NCBI RefSeq assembly: GCF_036885195.1
Contig: NZ_CP133656.1
Span: 1-64,000, forward strand
Source: Pectobacterium cacticida
Lineage (GTDB): Bacteria; Pseudomonadota; Gammaproteobacteria; Enterobacterales; Enterobacteriaceae
Length of the DNA: 64,000 nucleotides
Reading direction: 5' to 3'
In this document: positions 1 through 9,930 of the stretch, piece by piece
Position numbering within the stretch: the stretch's first letter is position 1
Layout of the letters: each line of letters starts with the position of its first letter
Program-made: the position numbers and the translations under genes
Notes under the pieces: model-generated
Database searches by the model: none
What the model was told of the DNA's origin: nothing
Seen by the model: the letters and a program-made list of their open reading frames with translations, nothing else

Positions 1-1398
1 GTGTCACTTTCGCTTTGGCAGCAGTGTCTTGCCCGTTTGCAGGATGAGTTACCTGCCACAGAATTCAGTATGTGGATACGCCCATTGCAGGCTGAGCTGA
101 GTGATAACACTCTGGCGCTCTACGCCCCTAATCGCTTTGTCCTGGATTGGGTTCGTGATAAATATTTAAATAATATCAATGTATTACTAAATGATTTCTG
201 CGGAGTAGACGCACCTTTGCTGCGTTTCGAAGTAGGGAGCAAACCGTTGGTTCAGGCGGCTAGCCCGTCGGCGCCTTCACATCACAACGCTGTCAGCGTG
301 GCGCGTCAACAACCCGTGCGCGCGGCGCCGGTGCGCCCAAGTTGGGACAACTCGCCGGTACAGGCAGAGCATACCTACCGTTCCAACGTGAACCCCAAGC
401 ACACATTTGACAATTTCGTTGAAGGTAAATCCAACCAGTTAGCACGTGCGGCCGCACGGCAGGTGGCCGATAATCCAGGCGGCGCCTATAATCCGCTGTT
501 TCTTTATGGCGGCACTGGCCTGGGTAAAACGCACCTGTTGCATGCGGTTGGGAACGGAATTATTACCCGCAAGCCGAATGCGAAAGTGGTTTATATGCAT
601 TCTGAACGTTTCGTACAGGATATGGTAAAAGCCTTACAGAATAACGCGATTGAGGAATTCAAACGCTACTATCGTTCTGTTGACGCGTTGCTGATCGATG
701 ATATCCAATTCTTTGCGAATAAAGAGCGTTCGCAAGAAGAGTTCTTTCATACTTTTAATGCGCTGCTGGAAGGCAATCAGCAAATTATCCTGACGTCCGA
801 TCGCTATCCAAAAGAGATCAACGGTGTAGAGGATCGCCTGAAATCCCGCTTTGGTTGGGGGTTAACCGTCGCGATTGAACCGCCGGAACTGGAAACGCGA
901 GTGGCGATTCTGATGAAAAAGGCCGATGAAAATGATATTCGTCTGCCTGGCGAAGTGGCTTTTTTTATCGCCAAACGCCTGCGGTCTAATGTGCGTGAGC
1001 TGGAGGGGGCGTTGAACCGCGTTATCGCCAACGCCAATTTTACCGGCCGCTCGATCACCATTGATTTTGTGCGCGAAGCGTTGCGCGATCTGCTGGCGTT
1101 GCAAGAAAAGCTGGTGACTATCGACAATATTCAAAAGACAGTGGCGGAATACTATAAAATCAAAGTCGCCGATTTGCTGTCTAAACGACGTTCTCGCTCG
1201 GTGGCGCGCCCGCGCCAGATGGCGATGGCGTTGGCGAAAGAACTGACGAATCACAGCCTGCCGGAAATTGGCGATGCTTTCGGCGGGCGCGATCATACGA
1301 CGGTGTTGCACGCTTGCCGAAAAATCGAGCAGTTGCGTGAAGAAAGCCACGACATCAAAGAAGATTTCTCTAATCTAATCAGAACACTATCTTCATAA
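1..1398 (+). CDS. dnaA: Chromosomal replication initiator DnaA
   Basis: AAA+ ATPase that binds DnaA boxes at oriC, opens the duplex and loads DnaB. The 465-residue protein has the usual four parts: N-terminal DnaB-interaction domain (about 1-85), a variable linker (about 86-130), the AAA+ core with Walker A GGTGLGKT at 170-177 and Walker B LLIDD at 230-234, and the C-terminal DNA-binding domain with the signature GGRDHTTVLHA near 429-439. It starts at GTG on the first base of the window, so its promoter lies outside. It is followed after a few bases by dnaN, as in other enterobacteria. Length matches the E. coli protein (467). Confidence 0.99.
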   Translation: MSLSLWQQCLARLQDELPATEFSMWIRPLQAELSDNTLALYAPNRFVLDWVRDKYLNNINVLLNDFCGVDAPLLRFEVGSKPLVQAASPSAPSHHNAVSVARQQPVRAAPVRPSWDNSPVQAEHTYRSNVNPKHTFDNFVEGKSNQLARAAARQVADNPGGAYNPLFLYGGTGLGKTHLLHAVGNGIITRKPNAKVVYMHSERFVQDMVKALQNNAIEEFKRYYRSVDALLIDDIQFFANKERSQEEFFHTFNALLEGNQQIILTSDRYPKEINGVEDRLKSRFGWGLTVAIEPPELETRVAILMKKADENDIRLPGEVAFFIAKRLRSNVRELEGALNRVIANANFTGRSITIDFVREALRDLLALQEKLVTIDNIQKTVAEYYKIKVADLLSKRRSRSVARPRQMAMALAKELTNHSLPEIGDAFGGRDHTTVLHACRKIEQLREESHDIKEDFSNLIRTLSS

Positions 1399-1402
1399 CA
1401 TG

Positions 1403-2503
1403 ATGAAATTTATTGTTGAACGCGAACGTCTGTTAAAGCCATTACAACAGGTCAGCAGTCCGCTTGGTGGTCGGCCGACGTTACCGATTCTGGGTAACTT
1501 GTTGATACAAGTGACGGAAGGCGCACTGTCACTGACCGGTACCGATCTGGAAATGGAGATGGTGGCGAAGGTGGCGTTGACGCAGCCGCATGAGCCGGGT
1601 GCGACGACGGTTCCCGCCCGTAAACTGTTTGATATTTGCCGAGGTCTGCCGGAAGGCGCAGAGATCACCATCATGCTGGATGGCGATCGCATGTTGGTGC
1701 GTTCTGGCCGCAGCCGCTTCTCGTTGTCCACGTTACCCGCGGCGGATTTCCCTAATCTGGATGATTGGCAAAGCGATGTCGAATTTTCTCTGCCGCAGGC
1801 GACGATGAAACGTTTGATCGAAGCGACGCAGTTTTCGATGGCCCATCAGGATGTGCGTTACTATCTTAACGGCATGTTGTTTGAAACCGAAGGCGAGGAG
1901 TTACGCACGGTCGCAACCGACGGCCACCGTCTGGCGGTCTGCTCGATGCCGGTTGGGCAAGCGTTACCGTCACATTCGGTGATCGTGCCGCGTAAAGGCG
2001 TGATGGAACTGGTGCGGTTGTTGGAGGCGGGCGATACGCCGCTGCAATTGCAAATAGGCAGCAATAACATCCGCGCGCATGTCGGCGACTTTATTTTTAC
2101 CTCAAAGCTTGTCGATGGCCGTTTTCCTGATTACCGCCGCGTATTGCCGAAAAACCCCGATAAAGTGCTGGAGGCCGGTTGTGATTTGCTCAAACAGGCT
2201 TTTTCCCGCGCGGCGATTCTGTCCAATGAAAAATTTCGCGGCGTGCGTCTGCATCTGATCCAGAATCAGCTCAAAATTACTGCCAATAACCCTGAGCAGG
2301 AAGAGGCGGAAGAGATTCTCGATGTGCAATACGACGGCACCGAGATGGAGATCGGTTTTAACGTCAGCTATGTATTGGATGTGCTAAACGCGCTGAAGTG
2401 CGAAGATGTCCGTTTGCTGTTGACCGATTCCGTCTCCAGCGTGCAGATAGAAGATAGCGCCAGCCGTGCGGCGGCTTATGTCGTCATGCCCATGCGGTTG
2501 TAG
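1403..2503 (+). CDS. dnaN: DNA polymerase III beta sliding clamp
   Basis: Ring-shaped processivity clamp of the replicative polymerase. The 366-residue product is nearly collinear with E. coli DnaN (LLKPLQQVS, PLGGRPTLPILGNLL, LVDGRFPDYRRVLP, C-terminal YVVMPMRL). Two ATG codons lie in tandem at 1400 and 1403. I choose the second because it gives the MKF start and 366 residues of the family. It follows dnaA directly and is probably co-transcribed with dnaA, recF and gyrB. Confidence 0.98.
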   Translation: MKFIVERERLLKPLQQVSSPLGGRPTLPILGNLLIQVTEGALSLTGTDLEMEMVAKVALTQPHEPGATTVPARKLFDICRGLPEGAEITIMLDGDRMLVRSGRSRFSLSTLPAADFPNLDDWQSDVEFSLPQATMKRLIEATQFSMAHQDVRYYLNGMLFETEGEELRTVATDGHRLAVCSMPVGQALPSHSVIVPRKGVMELVRLLEAGDTPLQLQIGSNNIRAHVGDFIFTSKLVDGRFPDYRRVLPKNPDKVLEAGCDLLKQAFSRAAILSNEKFRGVRLHLIQNQLKITANNPEQEEAEEILDVQYDGTEMEIGFNVSYVLDVLNALKCEDVRLLLTDSVSSVQIEDSASRAAAYVVMPMRL

Positions 2504-2552
2504 AATTATCGGGCAAGTTTCCTTGCCCTTTTATCACTAAGATCACTGCAAC

Positions 2553-3638
2553 ATGGCCCTCACTCGTCTTCTGATTAAAGATTTCCGTAATATTGAAGTG
2601 GCCGATTTGGCGCTGGTTCCCGGCTTTAATTTTTTGGTCGGCGCTAACGGCAGTGGTAAAACCAGCGTGCTAGAAGCGATTTACACGCTTGGGCACGGGC
2701 GAGCGTTCCGTAGCGTTCAGGCAGGGCGCGTGATCCGCCACGATCAACCTGAATTTGTGCTGCACGGTCGGATCGATGGCATGCAAACCGAGCGTTCCGT
2801 CGGATTAAGCAAAAACCGTCAGGGCGACAGCAAGGTGCGTATCGACGGTAGCGATGGTCATAAAGTGGCTGAACTGGCGCATCTGCTGCCAATACAGTTG
2901 ATTACCCCGGAAGGGTTTTCGCTACTCAATGGCGGCCCGAAATATCGGCGCGCCTTTCTTGACTGGGGTTGCTTCCATAATGAACCCGGCTTTTTTGCTG
3001 CCTGGAGCAGTATGAAGCGCCTGCTACGCCAGCGGAATGCGGCGTTGCGTCAAGTGAGTCATTACGGACAACTCAAAGCCTGGGATCAGGCATTAGTGCC
3101 ATTGGCGGAGCGCATCAGCGAATGGCGGGCGCAATACAGTGCGGCGATTGGCAGTGATATCTCCGCGACCTGTATGCAATTTTTGCCAGAATTTTCTCTC
3201 AGTTTCTCTTTCCAGCGCGGCTGGGATAAAGAAAGTGAGTATGGTGAACTGCTGGAACGGCAGTTCGAACGCGACCGTATGTTAGGTTATACGGCGCTGG
3301 GGCCGCATAAAGCCGACTTTCGTATCCGCGCTAGCGGCGTGGCGGTTGAAGATATGCTGTCCCGCGGTCAGCTTAAGCTGCTGATGTGTGCGCTGAGGCT
3401 GGCTCAGGGTGAGTTTCTCACCCGTCAGAACGGGCTGCGCTGCCTGTATCTGATCGATGATTTTGCTTCCGAACTGGATAGTACCCGCCGCCGTTTGCTG
3501 GCTGAACGGTTAAAAGCCACCCATGCACAGGTTTTTGTCAGCGCGGTTAGCGCGCAGCAGATAGAGGACATGGTGGGTGAAAAGGGCAAGATGTTCCGCG
3601 TAGAACAGGGTAAAATAACGGTTCAATCACAGGACTAA
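2553..3638 (+). CDS. recF: DNA replication and repair protein RecF
   Basis: SMC-like ATPase that helps load RecA on gapped DNA with RecO and RecR. The 361 residues show the N-terminal Walker A GANGSGKTS (about 32-40), the ABC-type signature SRGQLKLL (about 270) and Walker B LYLIDDFASELD (about 299-310). The 49-bp gap to dnaN holds no clear terminator, in keeping with a dnaN-recF-gyrB transcript. Confidence 0.98.
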   Translation: MALTRLLIKDFRNIEVADLALVPGFNFLVGANGSGKTSVLEAIYTLGHGRAFRSVQAGRVIRHDQPEFVLHGRIDGMQTERSVGLSKNRQGDSKVRIDGSDGHKVAELAHLLPIQLITPEGFSLLNGGPKYRRAFLDWGCFHNEPGFFAAWSSMKRLLRQRNAALRQVSHYGQLKAWDQALVPLAERISEWRAQYSAAIGSDISATCMQFLPEFSLSFSFQRGWDKESEYGELLERQFERDRMLGYTALGPHKADFRIRASGVAVEDMLSRGQLKLLMCALRLAQGEFLTRQNGLRCLYLIDDFASELDSTRRRLLAERLKATHAQVFVSAVSAQQIEDMVGEKGKMFRVEQGKITVQSQD

Positions 3639-3656
3639 AATGAGCGAGAAACGTTG

Positions 3657-6074
3657 ATGTCGAATTCTTATGACTCCTCAAGTATCAAGGTATTGAAAGG
3701 GCTGGACGCGGTGCGTAAACGCCCAGGGATGTATATCGGCGATACGGATGACGGTACTGGCCTGCATCACATGGTATTCGAGGTTGTGGACAACGCTATC
3801 GACGAGGCACTCGCTGGCTATTGTAAAGATATTGTCATCACCATACATGCCGATAATTCGGTATCGGTGCAGGATGATGGCCGCGGCATACCGACCGGTA
3901 TTCATGAAGAAGAAGGGATTTCCGCTGCGGAAGTCATCATGACGGTGCTGCATGCCGGCGGTAAGTTCGATGATAACTCGTATAAAGTCTCCGGCGGTCT
4001 GCACGGTGTTGGGGTTTCCGTGGTGAACGCCCTGTCGGAAAAGCTGGAGCTGACCATTTATCGTGACGGTAAAATTCACCACCAGGTTTATCGACACGGT
4101 GTGGCGCAGGCGCCGCTGGCGATAACGGGGGAAACCGATAGAACGGGTACTACCGTGCGCTTTTGGCCGAGCCATGAGACATTCACCAACGTGCTGGAAT
4201 TTGAGTATGAGATTCTGGCCAAACGCTTGCGCGAGTTGTCGTTCCTGAACTCCGGCGTCTCTATCCGCCTGAGCGACGAGCGCGAGAAAGATAAAGCCGA
4301 CCACTTCCACTATGAGGGCGGCATCAAGGCATTTGTTGATTACCTGAACCGTAATAAAACGCCGATTCACCCCAATGTGTTTTATTTCTCGACGGTAAAA
4401 GATGACATCGGCGTGGAAGTGGCGTTGCAGTGGAATGATGGTTTCCAGGAAAATATTTATTGCTTTACCAATAATATTCCACAGCGTGACGGGGGAACCC
4501 ATCTGGCTGGTTTCCGCGCCGCGATGACCCGCACGCTGAATAACTACATGGACAAAGAAGGCTACAGCAAGAAAGCCAAAATTAGCGCTACCGGCGACGA
4601 TGCGCGTGAAGGGCTGATCGCCGTGGTTTCCGTGAAAGTTCCGGATCCGAAGTTTTCCTCGCAGACCAAAGACAAGCTGGTTTCTTCCGAAGTGAAAACG
4701 GTGGTCGAATCGCTGGTCAACGAAAAGCTGGTGGATTATCTGATGGAAAACCCATCGGATGCCAAAATTGTGGTCGGTAAGATTATTGATGCCGCGCGTG
4801 CGCGTGAGGCAGCGCGTAAAGCGCGTGACATGACGCGTCGTAAAGGCGCGCTCGATCTGGCGGGTTTACCGGGCAAACTGGCGGACTGCCAGGAACGCGA
4901 TCCAGCATTGTCTGAATTGTACCTGGTGGAAGGTGACTCCGCGGGTGGCTCAGCCAAGCAAGGGCGCAACCGCAAGAATCAGGCGATCCTGCCGCTGAAG
5001 GGGAAAATCCTGAACGTGGAGAAGGCGCGTTTTGATAAGATGCTCTCCTCGCAGGAAGTCGCGACGTTAATCACGGCGTTGGGATGCGGTATTGGGCGTG
5101 ATGAGTACAACCCGGACAAACTGCGCTACCACAACATCATCATCATGACCGATGCCGATGTAGATGGTTCACACATTCGTACCCTGTTGCTGACGTTTTT
5201 CTATCGCCAACTGCCTGAAATCGTTGAGCGTGGTCATGTTTATATTGCGCAGCCGCCGCTCTATAAAGTGAAAAAAGGCAAGCAAGAACAATACATCAAA
5301 GATGATGACGCGATGGATCAGTACCAGATTATGCTGGCATTGGATGGCGCGACGCTGCATACCAATGCACAGGCACCGGCGCTGGCGGGTGAACCGCTGG
5401 AGAAACTGGTTTCTGAACACTATGCCGTGCAAAAACAGATTGGCCGTATGGAACGTCGCTTCCCACGCGCGTTGCTCAATCGTTTAATCTATCAACCCAC
5501 ACTGTCTGAAGCCGACCTAAGTGAACGTGAAAAAGTGCAGGCGTGGGCCGAATTACTGGTGAGTAGCCTCAACGAGAACGAAGAGCATGGCAGCGCCTAC
5601 AGCTTTGTGATCAATCATGATGAAGCGCATGATTTCTTTGAGCCGGTATTGCGGGTGCGTACACACGGTGTGGATACCGATTATCTGCTCGGCGCGAGCT
5701 TCATTGCGGGCGGCGAGTATCGCAAGTTGAATCACCTGGGTGAGAAACTGCGGGATCTCATTGAAGAAGATGCTTATGTTGAACGCGGCGAGCGCCGTCA
5801 GCCGGTGTCGAGCTTTGAAGAGGCGCTGGAGTGGTTGGTGAAAGAATCCCGTCGTGGCCTGACCGTTCAGCGTTACAAAGGCTTGGGGGAAATGAACCCG
5901 GAACAGCTGTGGGAAACCACGATGGATCCAACCAGTCGCCGCATGCTGCGTGTGACGGTAAAAGACGCTATTGCCGCCGATGAACTGTTTACGACCTTAA
6001 TGGGCGATGCCGTTGAGCCGCGCCGTGCGTTTATTGAAGAAAATGCCCTGAAGGCGATGAATATCGATATTTGA
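3657..6074 (+). CDS. gyrB: DNA gyrase subunit B
   Basis: ATPase subunit of DNA gyrase; with GyrA it introduces negative supercoils. The 805-residue protein has the GHKL ATPase part (EVVDNAIDEAL, DDGRGIP, GGLHGVGVSVVNALS), the transducer, the Toprim core (EGDSAGGSAKQGRNRKNQ, DADVDGSHIRTL) and the C-terminal QRYKGLGEMNPEQLWETTMDP. An in-frame TTG lies directly before the ATG at 3657; the ATG gives the conserved MSNSYDSSS start. It ends the dnaA-dnaN-recF-gyrB operon and is followed by a strong hairpin terminator. Confidence 0.99.
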   Translation: MSNSYDSSSIKVLKGLDAVRKRPGMYIGDTDDGTGLHHMVFEVVDNAIDEALAGYCKDIVITIHADNSVSVQDDGRGIPTGIHEEEGISAAEVIMTVLHAGGKFDDNSYKVSGGLHGVGVSVVNALSEKLELTIYRDGKIHHQVYRHGVAQAPLAITGETDRTGTTVRFWPSHETFTNVLEFEYEILAKRLRELSFLNSGVSIRLSDEREKDKADHFHYEGGIKAFVDYLNRNKTPIHPNVFYFSTVKDDIGVEVALQWNDGFQENIYCFTNNIPQRDGGTHLAGFRAAMTRTLNNYMDKEGYSKKAKISATGDDAREGLIAVVSVKVPDPKFSSQTKDKLVSSEVKTVVESLVNEKLVDYLMENPSDAKIVVGKIIDAARAREAARKARDMTRRKGALDLAGLPGKLADCQERDPALSELYLVEGDSAGGSAKQGRNRKNQAILPLKGKILNVEKARFDKMLSSQEVATLITALGCGIGRDEYNPDKLRYHNIIIMTDADVDGSHIRTLLLTFFYRQLPEIVERGHVYIAQPPLYKVKKGKQEQYIKDDDAMDQYQIMLALDGATLHTNAQAPALAGEPLEKLVSEHYAVQKQIGRMERRFPRALLNRLIYQPTLSEADLSEREKVQAWAELLVSSLNENEEHGSAYSFVINHDEAHDFFEPVLRVRTHGVDTDYLLGASFIAGGEYRKLNHLGEKLRDLIEEDAYVERGERRQPVSSFEEALEWLVKESRRGLTVQRYKGLGEMNPEQLWETTMDPTSRRMLRVTVKDAIAADELFTTLMGDAVEPRRAFIEENALKAMNIDI

Positions 6075-6156
6075 TGTAGATAGATTCATATCTGCGCAAT
6101 CCGAGCGCACAGGGATATGCCTACAGCGCCTTTACGATCTCGCCATTATCAGCAAT

Positions 6157-6186
6157 AGCCAGTTCCCTGCGGAGCTGGCTTTTTTA
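6157..6186 (+). terminator. Rho-independent terminator of gyrB
   Basis: An AGCCAG ... CTGGCT stem, extended inward by TCC/GGA across one mismatch, is followed by five T. It sits 80 bp after the gyrB stop and ends the replication operon. Confidence 0.85.
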
Positions 6187-6227
6187 TGACGACTGTTTCG
6201 CTTACCGTGACGTTGAAAAACGTTTTA

Positions 6228-7418
6228 TCAGGCCAATGCACGACGTTTGGCACCGCGCATTTCCTGTAGCAACGTGATGAAAGCGGTGATCAACATAAAA
6301 ATGACGGCAGACCAGAAAATAGCCTGAGGATGGCCGTTATCCAGTAGCCAGCCGAACAGGACCGGCCCCGCCGCGCCACCCAAATTAAACCCCGTGGAAA
6401 CAATGCCAAACACCCGCCCTTCCGCCCCCGCAGGTGAAGCGGCGCGCACCAGCATATCCCGTGAGGGGGCTATCATCCCGGAGAGGAAACCGGCGGTAGC
6501 CAGCAGCGGCACCAGTACGAGGGTAGGCAAGGAATACAGGGCAACGATACTGACCAGCACGGCGGTTACGGCCAACGCCGCTGTCGCTACCAGTCCGTGG
6601 CGTTTGGTTTTATCCGCCAGCGAACCGCCTGCGAGTACACCAAAGGCGCTGGCGAACAGGAAAGCGGTCAGCGCTACATTAGCCTGTGAAAGCGATAAAT
6701 CGTAGCCTGTAACAAACGCCGTCACCGAAAAATTCTGAATCGAACCGGTGCTTAAATTCAGCAGCAGAAACAGAATCAACAGCGCCAGTATCGGCAATGT
6801 AAACACGGGGGCGCGTGGTTTCTTCGGCAAGGCGCTCGTCGTCGTCACAGGATCCACTCGACAAGGCTCATCACGATCCGTCAAAAGTAGTGGAACCGTC
6901 AGCAAACCGATAACGCCGGAAACGATGAAGGCGCTGTTAATGCCAGAAAAGGCGGCGATGAACAGCAAAATGCCGGGGGCAATAGCGGTGCCCAGAAAGC
7001 CGGAGAACGTATGTACTGAGAATGCGCGCCCCATGCGTTTTTCATCAATTCCGCGCGACAGCAAAGCATAATCCGCTGGATGATAAACGGCGTTCGCCAC
7101 CCCCGCCAACGCCATCGCGGTGACTAGCCAGGCATAGCTGCCTGAAAAACCAAGTGAGAGAAAACAAAGGCTTCCGAGCGTGAGCCCCGCAGTTAATGTG
7201 CGGCGTGCGCCGATACGATCAACGACAAAGCCAATCGGCGTCTGTACACAGGCGGAGACAATGTTGAACACGCTAAGCGCGAACCCGAGTTCGACAAAAC
7301 TGATACCGCGTTGGGCTGACAACAACGGAATAAGCGCAGGCAGCACCATCATGTGAAAGTGGCTCACCAGATGCGCTGATGAGATTTGTGCCAGTAGCGG
7401 TAGTCTTATGAATTTCAT
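6228..7418 (-). CDS. MFS transporter, fosmidomycin-resistance (Fsr)-like
   Basis: A 396-residue integral membrane protein with about 12 hydrophobic segments and MFS hallmarks. The loop after segment 2 reads DRIGARR. The motif VANAVYHPADYALLSR resembles the Fsr (fosmidomycin exporter) branch. It is probably a proton-driven exporter of small molecules; substrate unknown. It is convergent with gyrB and lies downstream of the chemoreceptor gene on the same strand. No strong Shine-Dalgarno sequence precedes its ATG. E. coli has yidB between gyrB and yidA, so this neighbourhood is lineage-specific. Confidence 0.85.
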   Translation of the reverse strand: MKFIRLPLLAQISSAHLVSHFHMMVLPALIPLLSAQRGISFVELGFALSVFNIVSACVQTPIGFVVDRIGARRTLTAGLTLGSLCFLSLGFSGSYAWLVTAMALAGVANAVYHPADYALLSRGIDEKRMGRAFSVHTFSGFLGTAIAPGILLFIAAFSGINSAFIVSGVIGLLTVPLLLTDRDEPCRVDPVTTTSALPKKPRAPVFTLPILALLILFLLLNLSTGSIQNFSVTAFVTGYDLSLSQANVALTAFLFASAFGVLAGGSLADKTKRHGLVATAALAVTAVLVSIVALYSLPTLVLVPLLATAGFLSGMIAPSRDMLVRAASPAGAEGRVFGIVSTGFNLGGAAGPVLFGWLLDNGHPQAIFWSAVIFMLITAFITLLQEMRGAKRRALA

Positions 7419-7590
7419 CTTATTGTTGCAACTTATGGGTCGGTGGAGTTGATTATTGTGAGCGTTGCCGTTACAGGTAGCGCGTCATACTCAGATCGGA
7501 GAATCACAAGATTACCATATTATGGATTTCCTTCGTGCTTAACTGAAATCAGTGTCACATTCGTATGGGGATAGCTTGCTGGAGTAGGGC

Positions 7591-7624
7591 ATCGCTCACA
7601 GGTTGTCGTTGGCCTGTAAGCGAT
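7591..7624 (-). terminator. Stem-loop after the chemoreceptor gene
   Basis: ATCGCT-c-ACAGG pairs with CCTGT-a-AGCGAT around a 10-base loop, 17 bp past the chemoreceptor stop. There is no T-run on the minus strand, so termination is uncertain; it may only protect the 3' end. Confidence 0.4.
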
Positions 7625-7640
7625 GTGGAAAAGGAAGCGA

Positions 7641-9644
7641 TTAAGAGAGTTTGAACACGAGTACAGTTTGGGCCAGCAACCGGGCTTGTTCCTCTAACGA
7701 TGCGGCGGCGGCTGTCGCCTCCTGCACCAGTGCGGCGTTTTGCTGAGTAACGCTGTCCATCTCGTGAACCGCCTGAGTGACCTGACTGATGCCGCGTGAT
7801 TGTTCATCCGAGGCTGAGACGATCTCATCCATGATGTCCTTTACCGACGTGACGGCTTGCAGCATTTCCTGCATCGTCGCGCCAGCGTTTTGCACCAGCG
7901 TAACGCCGCTGTCAACGCGGCTAGCGGATTCCGTAATGAGCGAGGTGATGTCTTTTACTGCACTGGCGCTGCGCTGCGCGAGGTTACGCACCTCGTTGGC
8001 TACCACCGCAAAACCGCGCCCCTCTTCCCCCGCCCTGGCCGCTTCCACTGCCGCATTGAGTGCCAAAATATTAGTCTGGAACGCAATACTGCTGATAATA
8101 CTCGTAATATCGGCAATCTTCTTCGAACTGTCGTCAATTTCACTCATAATGTTAACAACCTGCCCGACTATTTTGTCGCCTTTTTGCGCGATGAGCGCAG
8201 CGTTTTGCGCCAACGTTGTCGCACTATGGGCGTTATCGGCATTTTGTTTTACCGTTGCCGTAATTTGTTCCATGCTGGCGGCGGTTTCCTCCAGCGCCGC
8301 CGCCTGTTGCTCGGTGCGAGAGGCCAAATCGGTATTGCCTGCCGCAATTTCCGTGGCGCCGTGGCTGACGGATTCGCTGGCGCTAATTAATTGTTCAGCG
8401 ATGTCCCGCAACTGGGACTGCATGGCGTTCATCGCGAAAAAAATACTGCCGTCATCTTTTGGCTGCACGGGAATGGTTTGCGTTAAATCGCCTTGCGCGA
8501 CCGACAGGGCAATCTGTGCGGCTTGAGACGGTTCCCCGCCAATGGGACGAGCGACCTTACGGGTAAAAATGACGCCAAGTACGCTGGAAACGACCACGAT
8601 ACTCAGGATCATCAGCAACAGGCCTATGTTACGTTGCCGCACCGTTTCTGCCATAACTACATTGGCTGGGGCGGACAGGCCGAGCATCCAGGGCGTACCG
8701 GTATCGCCAATAATAATCGGCACGTATACGTTAAATGTCGCTGCATTGAGTACAGCATCATCACGTTCGTGCATATAGGGTTTACCCGTGGTGACATGCT
8801 CAAGCAGCGCGGGATCATTTTCGATTTTTTGCGTCACCCTGGCGCTATCCGGATGGGCAATGTAAGCGCCGGTGTGGGACAGCAACTGGGCGTATCCAGT
8901 GCCTTGATAGGGTTTGATATGGTTGGTTAGCTGTTGCAGCGTATCTAACGAAAAATCCGCGGTGACGGAACCGTAAAATTGATTGTTGATAATGATGGGC
9001 ACGGCAATGGAGGTCAGCAGGACATCGACGCCGTTATAAGGATAGCTATATGGCTCAAGAATCACTTCCCTCTTGAGCTTCTTGGGCAGCAGATAGTAAT
9101 CGCCGCTGCCGGGCGTTTCATAGTCCACCAGATTATGCAGGACGACGTTGCCCGCGGTATCGCGGTCAACATAACGGACGAACCGGCCCTGGGGATCCTG
9201 ATCGGGCTGACCAGCGTATTCTCGATCTTTGCCGTCAAACGCATCGGGTTCCCACGCCAACGACATCGAAAGGAAATCAGGATGGCTCTTCAATGCATTT
9301 TTCAACAACGTCTCTGCGGTTTTCCGGTCGGCATCGCCAGCCTCTTGCAGGCTCACAACGCCCTGTACCAGATTACGAGCCGCGTGGAGCGCGAGATCAA
9401 GCTTTTGTTGAATCAGATAACTGTTGGTATACGCCGTTTGTTCAAGATATTGCTGCGCGAGTTTTTTTTGTTGCTGGCCGGATTGCCAGATCAGTAGGCC
9501 GATGGTGAGAATAAAACCGAGCGCGATGGTTGTGATGCCCGCCAGAAGCATGAGCATGCGCGTACTGAGCTTTCTTTTTAAGGTTGGAAACGACGTTTGA
9601 GTAGAGGCGTTGCTGTGACTAACGGATAACGAGGTTGTCGACAT
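7641..9644 (-). CDS. Methyl-accepting chemotaxis protein with periplasmic Cache-type sensor
   Basis: Transmembrane chemoreceptor that controls CheA through CheW. Counted from the chosen start: a first membrane helix at about 30-52, a roughly 280-residue periplasmic domain of dCache type, a second helix (LLLMILSIVVVSSVLGVIF), a HAMP linker (about 360-415), then the signalling hairpin with the conserved tip FQTNILALNAAVEAARAGEEGRGFAVVANEVR. The C-terminus ends in VFKLS, without the NWETF-type tether for CheR/CheB. An in-frame GTG at 9683 would add 13 residues but has no Shine-Dalgarno. The ATG at 9644 has AGGGGA upstream and gives 667 residues. Ligand unknown. Confidence 0.93.
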   Translation of the reverse strand: MSTTSLSVSHSNASTQTSFPTLKRKLSTRMLMLLAGITTIALGFILTIGLLIWQSGQQQKKLAQQYLEQTAYTNSYLIQQKLDLALHAARNLVQGVVSLQEAGDADRKTAETLLKNALKSHPDFLSMSLAWEPDAFDGKDREYAGQPDQDPQGRFVRYVDRDTAGNVVLHNLVDYETPGSGDYYLLPKKLKREVILEPYSYPYNGVDVLLTSIAVPIIINNQFYGSVTADFSLDTLQQLTNHIKPYQGTGYAQLLSHTGAYIAHPDSARVTQKIENDPALLEHVTTGKPYMHERDDAVLNAATFNVYVPIIIGDTGTPWMLGLSAPANVVMAETVRQRNIGLLLMILSIVVVSSVLGVIFTRKVARPIGGEPSQAAQIALSVAQGDLTQTIPVQPKDDGSIFFAMNAMQSQLRDIAEQLISASESVSHGATEIAAGNTDLASRTEQQAAALEETAASMEQITATVKQNADNAHSATTLAQNAALIAQKGDKIVGQVVNIMSEIDDSSKKIADITSIISSIAFQTNILALNAAVEAARAGEEGRGFAVVANEVRNLAQRSASAVKDITSLITESASRVDSGVTLVQNAGATMQEMLQAVTSVKDIMDEIVSASDEQSRGISQVTQAVHEMDSVTQQNAALVQEATAAAASLEEQARLLAQTVLVFKLS

Positions 9645-9930
9645 ATGCGTAATATCCCCTGGGATATAAGCGCCCTCAGGCACTTTTTTTATAAAATATC
9701 AATCAATAGTTTTCCTTTATGTTTTATGGTCATTCCCTTCTGAGACTCACCATTATTTATCATGTAACCCTAGGTCTAGGTAAATTATCGGCGAGAAACA
9801 ATATCTCTTTAGATGGTTCACTAAATTGTCACAAGTCTGCGTCAGAACATAAACCTTGTCGTATTTCACTAACGACTTCATGGCTGAATCGCGATAGCAT
9901 GAAAACCGGTAACCCAATGTTGGAAAAACT

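Noticed and set aside
1..60. Chromosomal replication origin near dnaA
   Set aside because: The window begins at the dnaA start codon. In enterobacteria oriC lies elsewhere, by mnmG/mioC, and no DnaA-box cluster was seen.
862..1350. Long minus-strand open frame inside dnaA, and similar ones in gyrB, recF and the dpp/ssu genes
   Set aside because: They are antisense shadows of GC-rich coding sequence, with no ribosome sites or recognisable motifs.
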